NCBI RefSeq assembly: GCF_001280205.1
Contig: NZ_CP012573.1
Location: 1,178,001 to 1,242,000, forward strand
Direction of reading: 5' to 3'
Origin: Clavibacter capsici
Lineage (GTDB): Bacteria > Actinomycetota > Actinomycetes > Actinomycetales > Microbacteriaceae
Length of the DNA: 64,000 bases
Position numbers and translations under genes: made by a program. The notes under the pieces are model-generated. The model made no database searches. It saw nothing but the letters and a program-made list of their open reading frames with translations, and had not been told where the DNA came from. Below are positions 16,864 through 25,238 of the stretch, in pieces (the first letter of the stretch is position 1; the number at the start of each line of letters is the position of its first letter).

Positions 16864-18447
16864 CCCGCTGCGGGAGGCGTCTCGGGGGCGGGCTCCGCGC
16901 CCGGGTCGACCGTCGGGGGGACCTCGGGCGGGACCGTGGGCTGGGGCGGCTCGACCGGGGGCGTCGTGGGCTCGACCGGCGGGTCCACGGGCGGGTCGAC
17001 GGGCGGATCCACCGGGGTGGGCGTCGTCGGGTCGGGCGCGGGGACCGTCGGCGGGGTGGTGGGGTCGGTCGGCGTCGTGGGAGCGGGCGAGCTGGGGGAG
17101 CCGTCGTCGCCGCCGTCGTCGCCGGATCCGCCGTTCCCGGTTCCCGGCGGCGTGCCCGGGTCCGTGGATCCGCCGCCGCTGCTGCCGCTGCCGCCGCCCG
17201 TGCCGGGGCCCGGGGTGTACGGCCCGGTGCCCGGCCGCGTGCCGGGCCGTGCCGGGACGCCGGGGGCCTTCGGGACGACCGGCAGGGCGATGCGGTCGGG
17301 AGCGGGGGTGGCGAGCGTGAGGGTCACCGTCGTGCCGGGGGCGACGCGCGTGCCGGCGGCCGGATCCTGGCTCGCGACGATGCCGACGTCCTGGCGCACG
17401 AGCGCGCCGCCCCCGGTGCCGGCGAACGCGATGCCGAAGCCGGCGGCCGCGAGCGTGTCGCCCGCGTCGACGGCACGCATGCGGACGACGTCGACCATCT
17501 CCACCAGGCCGTCGGCGGAGACGGGGAGCGGGTTCGCGGGATCGGTGGAGACGGGCACGGGCCGGGCGTCGGAGATCTCGATGGCGTCGGGGTCGGCGAC
17601 CGTGTCGCGTGCGGTGTCGGGGAGGGCCGCGGCCACGGCGCCGGTCGCGATGAGCGCGAGCGCGAGGCCGGCCGCGACGCCGCCGGTCGCGCGCGTGCGG
17701 ATGCCGGGGATCCACGCGGCGCCGTTGCGGACCAGCGGGACGAGGCCGGCGATGAGCGCGACCGCGCCGAGCGCGATGAGGAGGCCGGGGATCCCGGCGA
17801 TGACGGCGGCGGCGACGACGAGCACCGCGGCGACCGCGAGGGCCGCCCACGGCCACGTGCTGCGACCGCGGAGGGCGGGCGCGGTGGTCGTGGTGCGCGG
17901 GGTCGGGGCGGACGCCGCGGTGGACGCGGCGCGGGGCGGCGCGGGGACGGCGTCGCGGGGCGCGAGGGCGCCGGCCACCGAGGCCGGCGCGGACGCGGGG
18001 CGTCGTCGGGGCGCCCGCGGGCGGGGCGGCGGGGGATCCCGGCGGCGGCACGGGCGTGCCGGTGGGCGGCGCGAGCGGGTAGCCGGCGGGCGGGACCACG
18101 GGCGATCCCGTGGGCGGCGCGAGCGGCGGACCGACGGGCGGCGCGTCCGCGGGCGGTGCGTCGGCGGGGGTCTCGGCGGCGGATCCCGCGGGCGTCGCCG
18201 GAGCGGCGTCCGCGGCGGCGTCCGCGGCGGCGGGCGCGTAGCCCGCGGGGAGCGGGGACTCCGTGATGAGGCTCGGCTCGGGCGTCGACGACGCGCGGCC
18301 CGGGAACACGCGACGGCCGGACACGAGCGCCGTCCAGCGCGACCCGTCCCAGAAGCGCTGGTCGCCCGCGCCGTCGCCGTACCAGCCGGGCTCGTCGGAC
18401 GACGGCGTGATCGACGTCGGGGACGCGGGCGGCGGGGTCGACGACAT
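16860..18447 (-). pseudogene. DUF2510 membrane protein with PASTA-like domain and Pro-rich tail, frameshifted
   Basis: The N-terminus has a DUF2510 motif (EPGWYGDGAGDQRFWDGSRWT), followed by a long Pro/Ala-rich linker with PP-TG repeats. Around 17997-18000 a run of four G (four C on the coding strand) shifts the frame; with three the linker would continue into the second frame. That frame gives two to three transmembrane helices (WAALAVAAVLVVAAAVIAGI and following), an extracytoplasmic PASTA-like stretch (IVASQDPAAGTRVAPGTTVT), a Gly/Ser-rich segment and a Pro/Thr/Val-rich tail. DUF2510 plus membrane helices is a common actinobacterial cell-envelope architecture of unknown function. The start ATG 18447 has GAGGAG upstream. 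It could be a sequencing artefact. Confidence 0.75.
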
Positions 18448-18550
18448 GGTGCTCCTCAGGTGGAGAAAAGTCTCCTCCGCTCACAGTAGGCGGCGGTCCC
18501 GCGGCCGGGAAGCCCGCACGCGTCGCCGGGGCGGCCCGCGCCACCCCCAG

Positions 18551-18721
18551 TCAGGGGCGCGGCGCGAGGTCCACCGCGACGCTCCGCGTGCCGGCGTGGC
18601 GGAAGCCGTCGGCGCTGCCGGCGAAGGCGACGCAGGTCGGATCCCCCGGGAGCGGGGCGACGACGACGGGGACGGCCGCGCGGGGAGCGACGAGGGCGGT
18701 GGGGGCGACGGACACGGGCAC
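18551..18721 (-). CDS. Small hypothetical protein
   Basis: A 56-residue reading frame starting at GTG 18721, with an AGGAGG box six bases upstream, one of the best ribosome sites in the region. The sequence has an Ala/Val/Pro-rich first half and a compact end with AFAGSADGFRHAGTRSVAVDL. I know no family for it. It precedes nothing on its strand except the DUF2510 gene and follows the NnaR-like regulator, so it could belong to either unit. Without the ribosome site I would not have called it. Confidence 0.4.
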   Translation of the reverse strand: MPVSVAPTALVAPRAAVPVVVAPLPGDPTCVAFAGSADGFRHAGTRSVAVDLAPRP

Positions 18722-18859
18722 GGGATCCTCCTGATCTCCCCGCCCGGGCGGGCGGTGCACCCAGGCTCGCGGACGGGGATCCGGCGCGCGTCCTCCTCGC
18801 GGCCCCCGGCCCTCCTCCCGCGGCACGAGATGCGGAGGGCCGAGAGGACAGGCCGCGGC

Positions 18860-20047
18860 TCAGGCGACGGTGAGCCGGTACCCGCGCTTGATGACGGTCT
18901 GGATGATGCCGCCGTCGGGCAGCGACCGCCGCAGCCGCGAGATGGCGACGTCGACCGCGTGGTCGTCGAGCACCTCCGGCGTGGCGCGGGCGAGGACCCG
19001 GCGGGGCACGGTCGCGCCCTCGGCCGACACGAGCGCCCGGAACAGCGCGAGCGGGACGGGGCTGAGGGTGAGGCGCTCGCCGTCGATAACCACGAGGCGG
19101 CCGCGGAGCTCGACGGTGCCGTGCTGCGTGGCGACGCGCGCGACCCCGGACTCCTCCAGGTGCGCGCACACGAGCCGGATCAGAGCGCCCATGCGGAAGC
19201 GGTCGGGCGTGATCGGGAGGATCCCCGCCTCCACGAGCGGCGCCGCGGTCACCGGGCCGACGGCCGCCGCGACCACCATCGTGCGCAGCGCCTCCTGCAG
19301 GTCCTCGAGCCGGCCGGCCGCGTCCGCCGTGGTGAACAGGGCCTCGACGGCGGGCGCGCTCGTGAAGGTGACCGCGTCGATCCCGCCGGTGCACACCGCC
19401 TCGACGAGTCGCAGCACCCGCGCCGAGTCCTCGTGCACCGTCCAGCGGTACGGCGCGACCGTGAGCACGCGGGCGCCGGCGGCCTCCAGGCGGGCGAGCT
19501 GCACCGGATCCGTGAAGCCGTGCAGCTGCACCGCCACCGTCGCCCCGTCGACGTCGCCCCGGAGCACCAGGTCGACGAGCGACGTGGTGGTCTCGCGCTC
19601 GCTCATGCCGTGGTCGTCGAGGGAGGCGGCGCGGATGGCGCCGCGCGCCTTGGGGCCGCGGACCAGGATCCGCGCCTCGGCGAGGACCTCGGTCAGCTCG
19701 TCGCCGATGCCGGCGGCATCGGCCGCCTCGAACCAGCGGCGGATGCCGTAGGAGGTGGTCGCGAGCAGGATCCCGGGACGGGCCCGGATGATCGCCCGGG
19801 TCTCGGCCTCGAGCGCGGAGTCGTCGCTCACGCCGGTCATGCGGATCGTGGGGGCGTGCATCACGTCGGCGCCGCGGCGCTCGAACGCGGCGATGAGGTC
19901 CTCGGAGCGCCGGTCGGAGGTGACGGCGATGCGGAAGCCCTCGAGCTGGTCGGGGCGGAAGCCCGGTTCGGCGCCCGGGTCGGCCGCGGCGGCCGCAGCC
20001 GCGGCGGATCCGGCGGCAGGAGCGGGCAGGGCGTCGGATCCGGTCAT
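18860..20047 (-). CDS. nnaR: NnaR-like regulator: HemD-type domain plus winged-helix DNA-binding domain
   Basis: A 395-residue two-domain protein. Residues about 30-280 form a uroporphyrinogen-III-synthase (HemD) fold (FRIAVTSDRRSEDLIAAFERRGADV, AVTFTSAPAVEAL); residues about 300-395 are an OmpR-type winged helix ending SRLRRSLPDGGIIQTVIKRGYRL. In Streptomyces and mycobacteria this architecture is NnaR, a co-activator with GlnR of nitrate/nitrite assimilation genes, and the neighbours here are just those. I chose ATG 20047 because GAGGGAG lies eight bases upstream; a GTG at 20071, overlapping the cobA stop as GTGA, is equally in frame. Whether it keeps HemD activity cannot be seen. Confidence 0.85.
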   Translation of the reverse strand: MTGSDALPAPAAGSAAAAAAAADPGAEPGFRPDQLEGFRIAVTSDRRSEDLIAAFERRGADVMHAPTIRMTGVSDDSALEAETRAIIRARPGILLATTSYGIRRWFEAADAAGIGDELTEVLAEARILVRGPKARGAIRAASLDDHGMSERETTTSLVDLVLRGDVDGATVAVQLHGFTDPVQLARLEAAGARVLTVAPYRWTVHEDSARVLRLVEAVCTGGIDAVTFTSAPAVEALFTTADAAGRLEDLQEALRTMVVAAAVGPVTAAPLVEAGILPITPDRFRMGALIRLVCAHLEESGVARVATQHGTVELRGRLVVIDGERLTLSPVPLALFRALVSAEGATVPRRVLARATPEVLDDHAVDVAISRLRRSLPDGGIIQTVIKRGYRLTVA

Positions 20048-20067
20048 GGCGGCCACTCCCTCGGCGG

Positions 20068-21132
20068 TCACGGCGTCGCCCGTGCCCGGCGCTCATCCTC
20101 CCATGGCGCGTGTCCCGCGGCCGCGGCCTCCTCGGCCCAGCCGGGGACCCGCACCACCTCGCCCACGACGATCACCGCGGGCGAGCGCGGGGCGACCGTG
20201 CCGAGGATCCCGGCGACGCCCCCGACGGTGGTGATCGTGGTGCGCTGGTCGATGGCGTAGCCGCGCTCGACGATCGCGAGCGGCATGTCGACGCGCATGC
20301 CGTGGCGCTGGAGGCCCGCCGCGAGGTGGGGGAGCGTGTTGACGCCCATGAGCACGACGAGCGTGCCGCCGAGCCCCACGAGGTGCCCGAGCTCCTCCTC
20401 GGAGAAGGGCACGTGGCCGGAGACGACCGTGAACGCGCGGCTCACCTCCCGGTGGGTGACGGGGATCCCGGCGGCGGCGGGCACCGCGACCGCGCTCGTG
20501 ACGCCCGGCACGACGGTCACGGGCACGCCCGCGGCGCGGCACGCGATGACCTCCTCGCCGCCGCGCCCGAAGACGAACGGGTCGCCGCCCTTGAGGCGGA
20601 CGACCCGGAGGCCGCGGGACGCGTGCTCCACGAGCAGCTCCTCGATCCGGCGCTGCGGCACCGCGTGGTGGCCGGGGGTCTTGCCGACGTCGACGAGCTC
20701 CGCGCCGGGGGCGAAGGCGGCCACGTCGTCGGTGGGGCCGAGGCGGTCGTGCAGCACGACGTCGGCCTCGGCGAGGGCGGCGCGCGCGGCGACGGTCATG
20801 AGGCCCGGATCCCCCGGGCCGCCGCCCACGAGGGTCACGTGCCCGAGCGGCGTCGGCGCGGTGCCCTCCCGCACCTGGAACCAGACGCGCTCGGCCCGGC
20901 AGGCCTCGGCGACGGCGGCGCGGCGGACCGGATCGCCCTCCACCCAGAGCACGAGGTCGGGCAGCGGCCGGCCGTCGAGGGCCGCGGCGTCGAGCGCGGC
21001 GCCCGCGGCGTGGTCGGGCACGAGCTCCACGTCGGCGCCGTCCGCGGCGAGGGCCGCGGTGATCCGGCGGGTGGCGGCCGGACCACCCACCACGACGACG
21101 CGGCGGCCCTGGACATCGAGGGGGATCGACAC
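20068..21132 (-). CDS. cobA: Uroporphyrinogen-III C-methyltransferase with truncated N-terminal Rossmann segment
   Basis: A 354-residue protein. Residues about 97-345 are a full SUMT domain (VTLVGGGPGDPGLMTVAARAAL, DVVLHDRLG, GGDPFVFGRGGEE, VPGVTSA, LMGV), which methylates uroporphyrinogen III twice to precorrin-2, the siroheme precursor. Residues 1-95 resemble the start of a CysG-type precorrin-2 dehydrogenase (RRVVVVGGPAATRRITAAL) but are about half the normal length and lack the dimerisation part. GTG 21132 is the start. Three bases separate it from the nirB stop, so it is co-transcribed with nirB; NirB needs siroheme. Confidence 0.93.
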   Translation of the reverse strand: MSIPLDVQGRRVVVVGGPAATRRITAALAADGADVELVPDHAAGAALDAAALDGRPLPDLVLWVEGDPVRRAAVAEACRAERVWFQVREGTAPTPLGHVTLVGGGPGDPGLMTVAARAALAEADVVLHDRLGPTDDVAAFAPGAELVDVGKTPGHHAVPQRRIEELLVEHASRGLRVVRLKGGDPFVFGRGGEEVIACRAAGVPVTVVPGVTSAVAVPAAAGIPVTHREVSRAFTVVSGHVPFSEEELGHLVGLGGTLVVLMGVNTLPHLAAGLQRHGMRVDMPLAIVERGYAIDQRTTITTVGGVAGILGTVAPRSPAVIVVGEVVRVPGWAEEAAAAGHAPWEDERRARATP

Positions 21133-21135
21133 GGC

Positions 21136-23790
21136 TCACACCTTCCGGACGGGGATGGACGGTCCCGACAGCATGACGGATCCGTCGCGCTCCTCCGGGA
21201 AGGCGGGCCGCCGCTGGCCGCGCTCCTCGACGCGGGCGAGCGACGGGTCGGGGGTGGTCGGCGCGTTGACGAACGAGCGGAAGCGGCGCAGCCGGTCGGG
21301 GTCCGCGAGCGTCGCCGCCCACTCGTCCTCGTAGCCGTCGACCTGCAGCGCCATCGCCTGCTCGAGCTCCGCGGCGATGCCGAGCGCGTCCTCCACGACC
21401 ACCCGGTGCACGTGCTCCAGGCCGCCCTCGAGCTCCTCCTGCCAGCGGGCCGTGCGCTGCAGCCGCTCGGCCGTGCGCACGTAGTACATGAGGTACCGGT
21501 CGATGTAGCGGATGAGGGTCTCGTCGTCGAGGTCCTTGGCGAGCAGCTGCCCGTGGGCGGGCGTGAAGCCGCCGTTGCCGCCGACGTAGAGGTTCCAGCC
21601 GGTCTCGGTCGCTATCACGCCGATGTCCTTGGCGCGCGCCTCCGCGCACTCGCGCGCGCAGCCGGAGACGCCCATCTTGAACTTGTGCGGCGATCGCACC
21701 CCGCGGTAGCGCAGCTCCAGGTGGACGGCCATGGCGACGGCGTCCTGCACGCCGTAGCGGCACCACGTGGATCCGACGCACGACTTCACGTTGCGGAGCG
21801 CCTTGCCGTACGCCTGGCCGGACTCGAAGCCGGCGTCGACGAGGATCCGCCAGATCTCGGGCAGCTGCTCCAGCCGGGCGCCGAACATGTCGATGCGCTG
21901 CCCGCCGGTGATCTTCGTGTAGAGGTCGTACCGCTCCGCCACCTCCGCGATGACCTTGAGCTTCGCGGGCGTGATCTCGCCGCCGGGGATGCGCGGGACG
22001 ACCGAGTAGGTGCCGTCCTTCTGCATGTTGGCGAGCGCGCGGTCGTTGGTGTCCTGCAGCGGTCCCTGGCCGGCGTCGAGGATGTAGCCCTTCGTCTGGG
22101 TGGCGAGCACGGACGCCACCACGGGCTTGCAGACGTCGCAGCCGAGGCCGGAGCCCAGGCGCTCGAGGACCTGCGCGGCGGAGGTGAGCCCGAGGATACG
22201 CACGGTCTCGAACAGCTCGCTGCGGCTCATGCCGAAGTGCTCGCAGAGGGCGCGCGACACCTCGACGCCGGCGGCCTCGAGCTCGGTGTCGAGGATCTTC
22301 TTCACGAGCGGCACGCACGACCCGCACTGGGTACCGGCGCGGCTGCACGCCTTGAGCTCGCCGAGGTCGGTGCAGCCGGGGGCGCCGTCGGATCCGCGGA
22401 TCGCGTGGCGGACGTCGCCCGCGCTCACGTCGTTGCAGGAGCAGACCTGCACGTCGTCGGGGAGGTCGGTCGCGGCGGGCGGCTCGGCGCCGGCGGCCGA
22501 GAGGTAGGCGCCGGGCTCGGATCCCAGCTCGCGGCCGAGCATCGGACGGAGCGCGCTGTACGGGGCCGCGTCGCCGACGAAGACGCCGCCGAGGAGGGTC
22601 CTGGCGTCGTCGCTCATCACGATCTTCTGGTACAGCCCGCGGGCCGGATCCGCGTAGACGACCTCGAGCGCGCCCTCCGCGCGGCCCATCGCGTCGCCGA
22701 AGGACGCCACCTCGACGCCCGCGAGCTTGAGCTTCGTGGCGTCGTCGATCCCGGGGAAGACGGCCTCGCCGCCCGTGATCCGGTCGGCCACGGTCTCCGC
22801 CATGGCGTTCGCGGGAGCGACGAGGCCCACGCACACGCCGTCGACCGCCGCGACCTCGCCGATCGCCCAGACGTGCGGGGCCGAGGTGCGGCACGCCTCG
22901 TCGATCGCGACGCCGCCGCGCGGGCCGAGCTCGAGCCCGGCGTCGCGCGCCAGCTCGTCGCGCGGCGTGATCCCGATGGAGAACACGACGACGTCGGCGG
23001 AGATCGTGCGGCCGTCGGTGAGCTCCACGCCGGTGACGCGGCCGGTCGGCGTCGTGAGGATCCGGGTGGGCCGGACCCCCAGGTGCAGCTCGATGCCGTG
23101 CCCGCGGATGATCCGGCCGAGCGCCTGCCCGGCGCCCTCGTCGAGCTGGGACGACATGAGCCAGCGCCCCGAGTGCACGACCGCCGAGCGCGAGCCCAGC
23201 GCGTGCACGCCGCCCGCGGCCTCGAGCCCGAGGAGCCCGCCGCCGACCGTGACCACGTTCGCGGGCCGCCCGTTCCGCTCGCGGAGGCGCTCGATCTCGG
23301 CCACGAGGTCGGCGACGTCGGCGAGCGTCCGGTACACGCACCCCGCCGCGGCGCCCTCGATGGGCGGCACGGTCGCGGAGGACCCCGTCGCGAGCACGAG
23401 CTCGTCGTAGGGGAGAACCGAACCGTCGTCGAGCGCCACCGTGCGCGCCGCCGGGTCGATGCGGGTCGCGAGACGGCCGGGCCGGCAGTCGAGCGCGACG
23501 TGGTCCCAGAACGCGGCCTCGCCGAGCGTCAGGTCGACCTCGCCGGCGAGGCGCTTCGAGAGCTGCACGCGGTCGTACGGGAGGTGCGGCTCGTCGCCGA
23601 CCACGGTGATCCGGAGGTTGGGCGACGACGCGTCCGCGCGGGCCGCGAGCGACTCGGCGAGCCGGTGGGCCGCGGGGCCGCCGCCCACGACGACGACGCG
23701 GCGGACCCCGTCGGCGCCCGTGGTCGGGGACGCGGACGCGCCCGTCGGGACGGCGTGCGGGTCGGGCGGCGTGGCAGCTGGTGCGCTCAT
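21136..23790 (-). CDS. nirB: Nitrite reductase [NAD(P)H] large subunit NirB
   Basis: An 884-residue assimilatory nitrite reductase large subunit, reducing nitrite to ammonium in the cytoplasm. In order: FAD-binding (VVVVGGGPAAHRLAE), NAD-binding (VVTVGGGLLGLEAAGG), a BFD-type [2Fe-2S] region (CSCNDVSAGDV and CSRAGTQCGSC), a second conserved Cys pair (GCDVCKP), then the siroheme/[4Fe-4S] domain with CVGSTWC and GCARECA supplying the four cysteines. Length is normal. ATG 23790 has GAGGAGG upstream. It leads an operon with cobA and nnaR and is divergent from nirD, an unusual split of nirBD. Confidence 0.97.
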   Translation of the reverse strand: MSAPAATPPDPHAVPTGASASPTTGADGVRRVVVVGGGPAAHRLAESLAARADASSPNLRITVVGDEPHLPYDRVQLSKRLAGEVDLTLGEAAFWDHVALDCRPGRLATRIDPAARTVALDDGSVLPYDELVLATGSSATVPPIEGAAAGCVYRTLADVADLVAEIERLRERNGRPANVVTVGGGLLGLEAAGGVHALGSRSAVVHSGRWLMSSQLDEGAGQALGRIIRGHGIELHLGVRPTRILTTPTGRVTGVELTDGRTISADVVVFSIGITPRDELARDAGLELGPRGGVAIDEACRTSAPHVWAIGEVAAVDGVCVGLVAPANAMAETVADRITGGEAVFPGIDDATKLKLAGVEVASFGDAMGRAEGALEVVYADPARGLYQKIVMSDDARTLLGGVFVGDAAPYSALRPMLGRELGSEPGAYLSAAGAEPPAATDLPDDVQVCSCNDVSAGDVRHAIRGSDGAPGCTDLGELKACSRAGTQCGSCVPLVKKILDTELEAAGVEVSRALCEHFGMSRSELFETVRILGLTSAAQVLERLGSGLGCDVCKPVVASVLATQTKGYILDAGQGPLQDTNDRALANMQKDGTYSVVPRIPGGEITPAKLKVIAEVAERYDLYTKITGGQRIDMFGARLEQLPEIWRILVDAGFESGQAYGKALRNVKSCVGSTWCRYGVQDAVAMAVHLELRYRGVRSPHKFKMGVSGCARECAEARAKDIGVIATETGWNLYVGGNGGFTPAHGQLLAKDLDDETLIRYIDRYLMYYVRTAERLQRTARWQEELEGGLEHVHRVVVEDALGIAAELEQAMALQVDGYEDEWAATLADPDRLRRFRSFVNAPTTPDPSLARVEERGQRRPAFPEERDGSVMLSGPSIPVRKV

Positions 23791-23856
23791 GACGGACCTC
23801 CTCCTCGGGTGTCCTCTCACGCTAGGGAGGGCCCGTTTCGGGGCCGTTGCCCCCGT

Positions 23857-23871
23857 GTCACGCCGTGTGAC
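23857..23871. promoter_or_regulatory. Inverted repeat GTCAC-N5-GTGAC upstream of nirB
   Basis: Five-base arms separated by five bases, within the divergent nirB/nirD control region, about 67 bases from the nirB start. It may bind the NnaR-like regulator or GlnR; the binding protein cannot be told from sequence. Confidence 0.3.
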
Positions 23872-23910
23872 GCGCGCCTCACGCCGATCCCGGACGGCCG
23901 AGAGGTCTTC

Positions 23911-23948
23911 GTTACGCCGCCGTCACGGCGACGGTCGGAGACCGAAAC
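23911..23948 (+). promoter_or_regulatory. GlnR-box-like operator between nirB and nirD
   Basis: Four pentamers at the exact spacing of an actinobacterial GlnR site (two a/b half-site pairs, six bases between each): GTTAC at 23911, GTCAC at 23922, GGTCG at 23933 and GAAAC at 23944. First and last match the consensus fully, the second keeps its G and AC, the third is weak. It lies about 90 bases before nirD and 120 before nirB, able to serve both. GlnR activates nitrate/nitrite genes in related organisms. Confidence 0.5.
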
Positions 23949-24039
23949 ACCGCGTCCCTAGCGTGGCCGACACGAGCCGCCCGGATCCGCGACGGGCCGC
24001 ATCCACCGCACCACCGAGCACCCACCGCGAGGAGACCGC

Positions 24040-25116
24040 ATGACCATGACGGAGGTCGCCGCGTCCGAGGCCGGCACGACGTCGACGGGCCCCTGGCTCG
24101 CCGTCTGCCGGCTCGACCAGCTGGAGCCGCTCTGGGGCGAGGCCGCGCTCGTCGGCGGCGAGCAGGTCGCGCTCCTCCGCCTGCCGGACGGGAGCGTGCG
24201 GGCCGTCGACCACGCGGATCCCGCGACCGGCGCCTTCGTGATGGCCCGCGGCATCGTCGGATCCCGCGGCGGCCGCACCACGATCGCCTCGCCGCTGCAC
24301 AAGGACGTCTTCGACCTCGACTCGGGGGAGTGCCTGACGACGCCCGCCCTGCGGCTGCCCGTGTGGCGGAGCCGCGTGCGCGACGGCGTCGTGGAGGTGG
24401 CCCGCTCGGCGGCGCTCGTCGCGGCGTCGCACGGCACCTCGGATCCGGCCGGCCGCCGCGCGGTGACCGCGCTCGTGCAGGCCGTGCGGGAGGCCCGGCC
24501 CGACCTCCGCGTCGTGGACGCGCACGTCGACGTGCAGCAGCCCGACGTGCCCGCCGCCATGGACGCGCTCGACGACCCGTCACGCGCGGTCGTCGTGGTG
24601 CCGCTGCTCCTCAGCGCGGGCTACCACGTGCACGTCGACCTCGCCGAGGCCGCCGCCGACGCCGCGCCGCGCGAGGTGCGCGTGACGGGCGCGCTCGGGC
24701 CGGATCCGCGCCTCGCGACCGTGCTCGCCCGCCGCCTCCGCGAGGCCGGCCTCCGGGACGGCGACCGCGTCGTGCTGGCGGCCGCCGGATCCAGCGACGC
24801 GGGCGCCGTCGCCGACTGCCACGCCGTGGGCGGGATGCTCGCGGCGGAGCTCGGGCGCGAGGTCGTCACGTCGTTCATCTCGGCCGCGCGACCGCGCGTG
24901 CCCGCGGCCGTCCGCGCCGAGCGGGAGGCCCACCCGGGATCCCGCGTCGTCGTGGCCACCTACCTCCTCGCCCCCGGGTACTTCGCCACCCTCGCCGAGC
25001 GCGCGGGAGGGGATGCCACGAGCGCCCCGCTCCTCGTCGACGGCGAGGCGCCGCCCGCGGAGCTCGTCGACATCGTCGTCGAGCTGCACGAGTCGGCGGC
25101 CGTGCCCGTGCGCTGA
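24040..25116 (+). CDS. Fusion of nitrite reductase small subunit (NirD) and sirohydrochlorin chelatase (CbiX/SirB-like)
   Basis: A 358-residue fusion. Residues about 15-115 are a NirD-type Rieske-fold domain (LCxL-like start, ASPLHKDVFDLDSGECLTT, PVWRSRVRDGVVEV) without cluster ligands, as is normal for NirD. From about residue 124 (ALVAASHGTSDPAGRRAV) it continues in frame as a CbiX/SirB chelatase: His in the SHGT loop, VPLLLSAGYHVHVDL with the second metal-binding histidines, and a second SirB-like half near LAAAGSSDAGA. So one protein carries the NirB partner and the enzyme inserting iron into sirohydrochlorin to make NirB's siroheme. AGGAG precedes ATG 24040. No frameshift marks the junction. 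Confidence 0.9.
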   Translation: MTMTEVAASEAGTTSTGPWLAVCRLDQLEPLWGEAALVGGEQVALLRLPDGSVRAVDHADPATGAFVMARGIVGSRGGRTTIASPLHKDVFDLDSGECLTTPALRLPVWRSRVRDGVVEVARSAALVAASHGTSDPAGRRAVTALVQAVREARPDLRVVDAHVDVQQPDVPAAMDALDDPSRAVVVVPLLLSAGYHVHVDLAEAAADAAPREVRVTGALGPDPRLATVLARRLREAGLRDGDRVVLAAAGSSDAGAVADCHAVGGMLAAELGREVVTSFISAARPRVPAAVRAEREAHPGSRVVVATYLLAPGYFATLAERAGGDATSAPLLVDGEAPPAELVDIVVELHESAAVPVR

Positions 25117-25238
25117 CCGCGCCCGGCCGACGCCGCCACCGCCCGCACCCCGGGCGCCGGCCATCCCGCTGCGCCCGCGGCCCCGCCTTCCCGCATCCGT
25201 CCTGCACGTCCCGCTCGACCACGACCAGGAGACCCGAC

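Noticed and set aside
16864-17320. C-terminal extension of the XRE-cupin regulator to 17320
   Set aside because: The extension is antisense to the Pro-rich tail of the convergent gene, is Arg/Gly/Trp-rich and far exceeds the family length; a frameshift near 16785 explains it better.
20110-23961. 1283-codon open frame on the plus strand opposite nirB and cobA
   Set aside because: It is antisense to two clear enzyme genes, is made of Arg/Gly/Asp/His/Val-rich sequence without domains, and results from lack of stops in GC-rich DNA.
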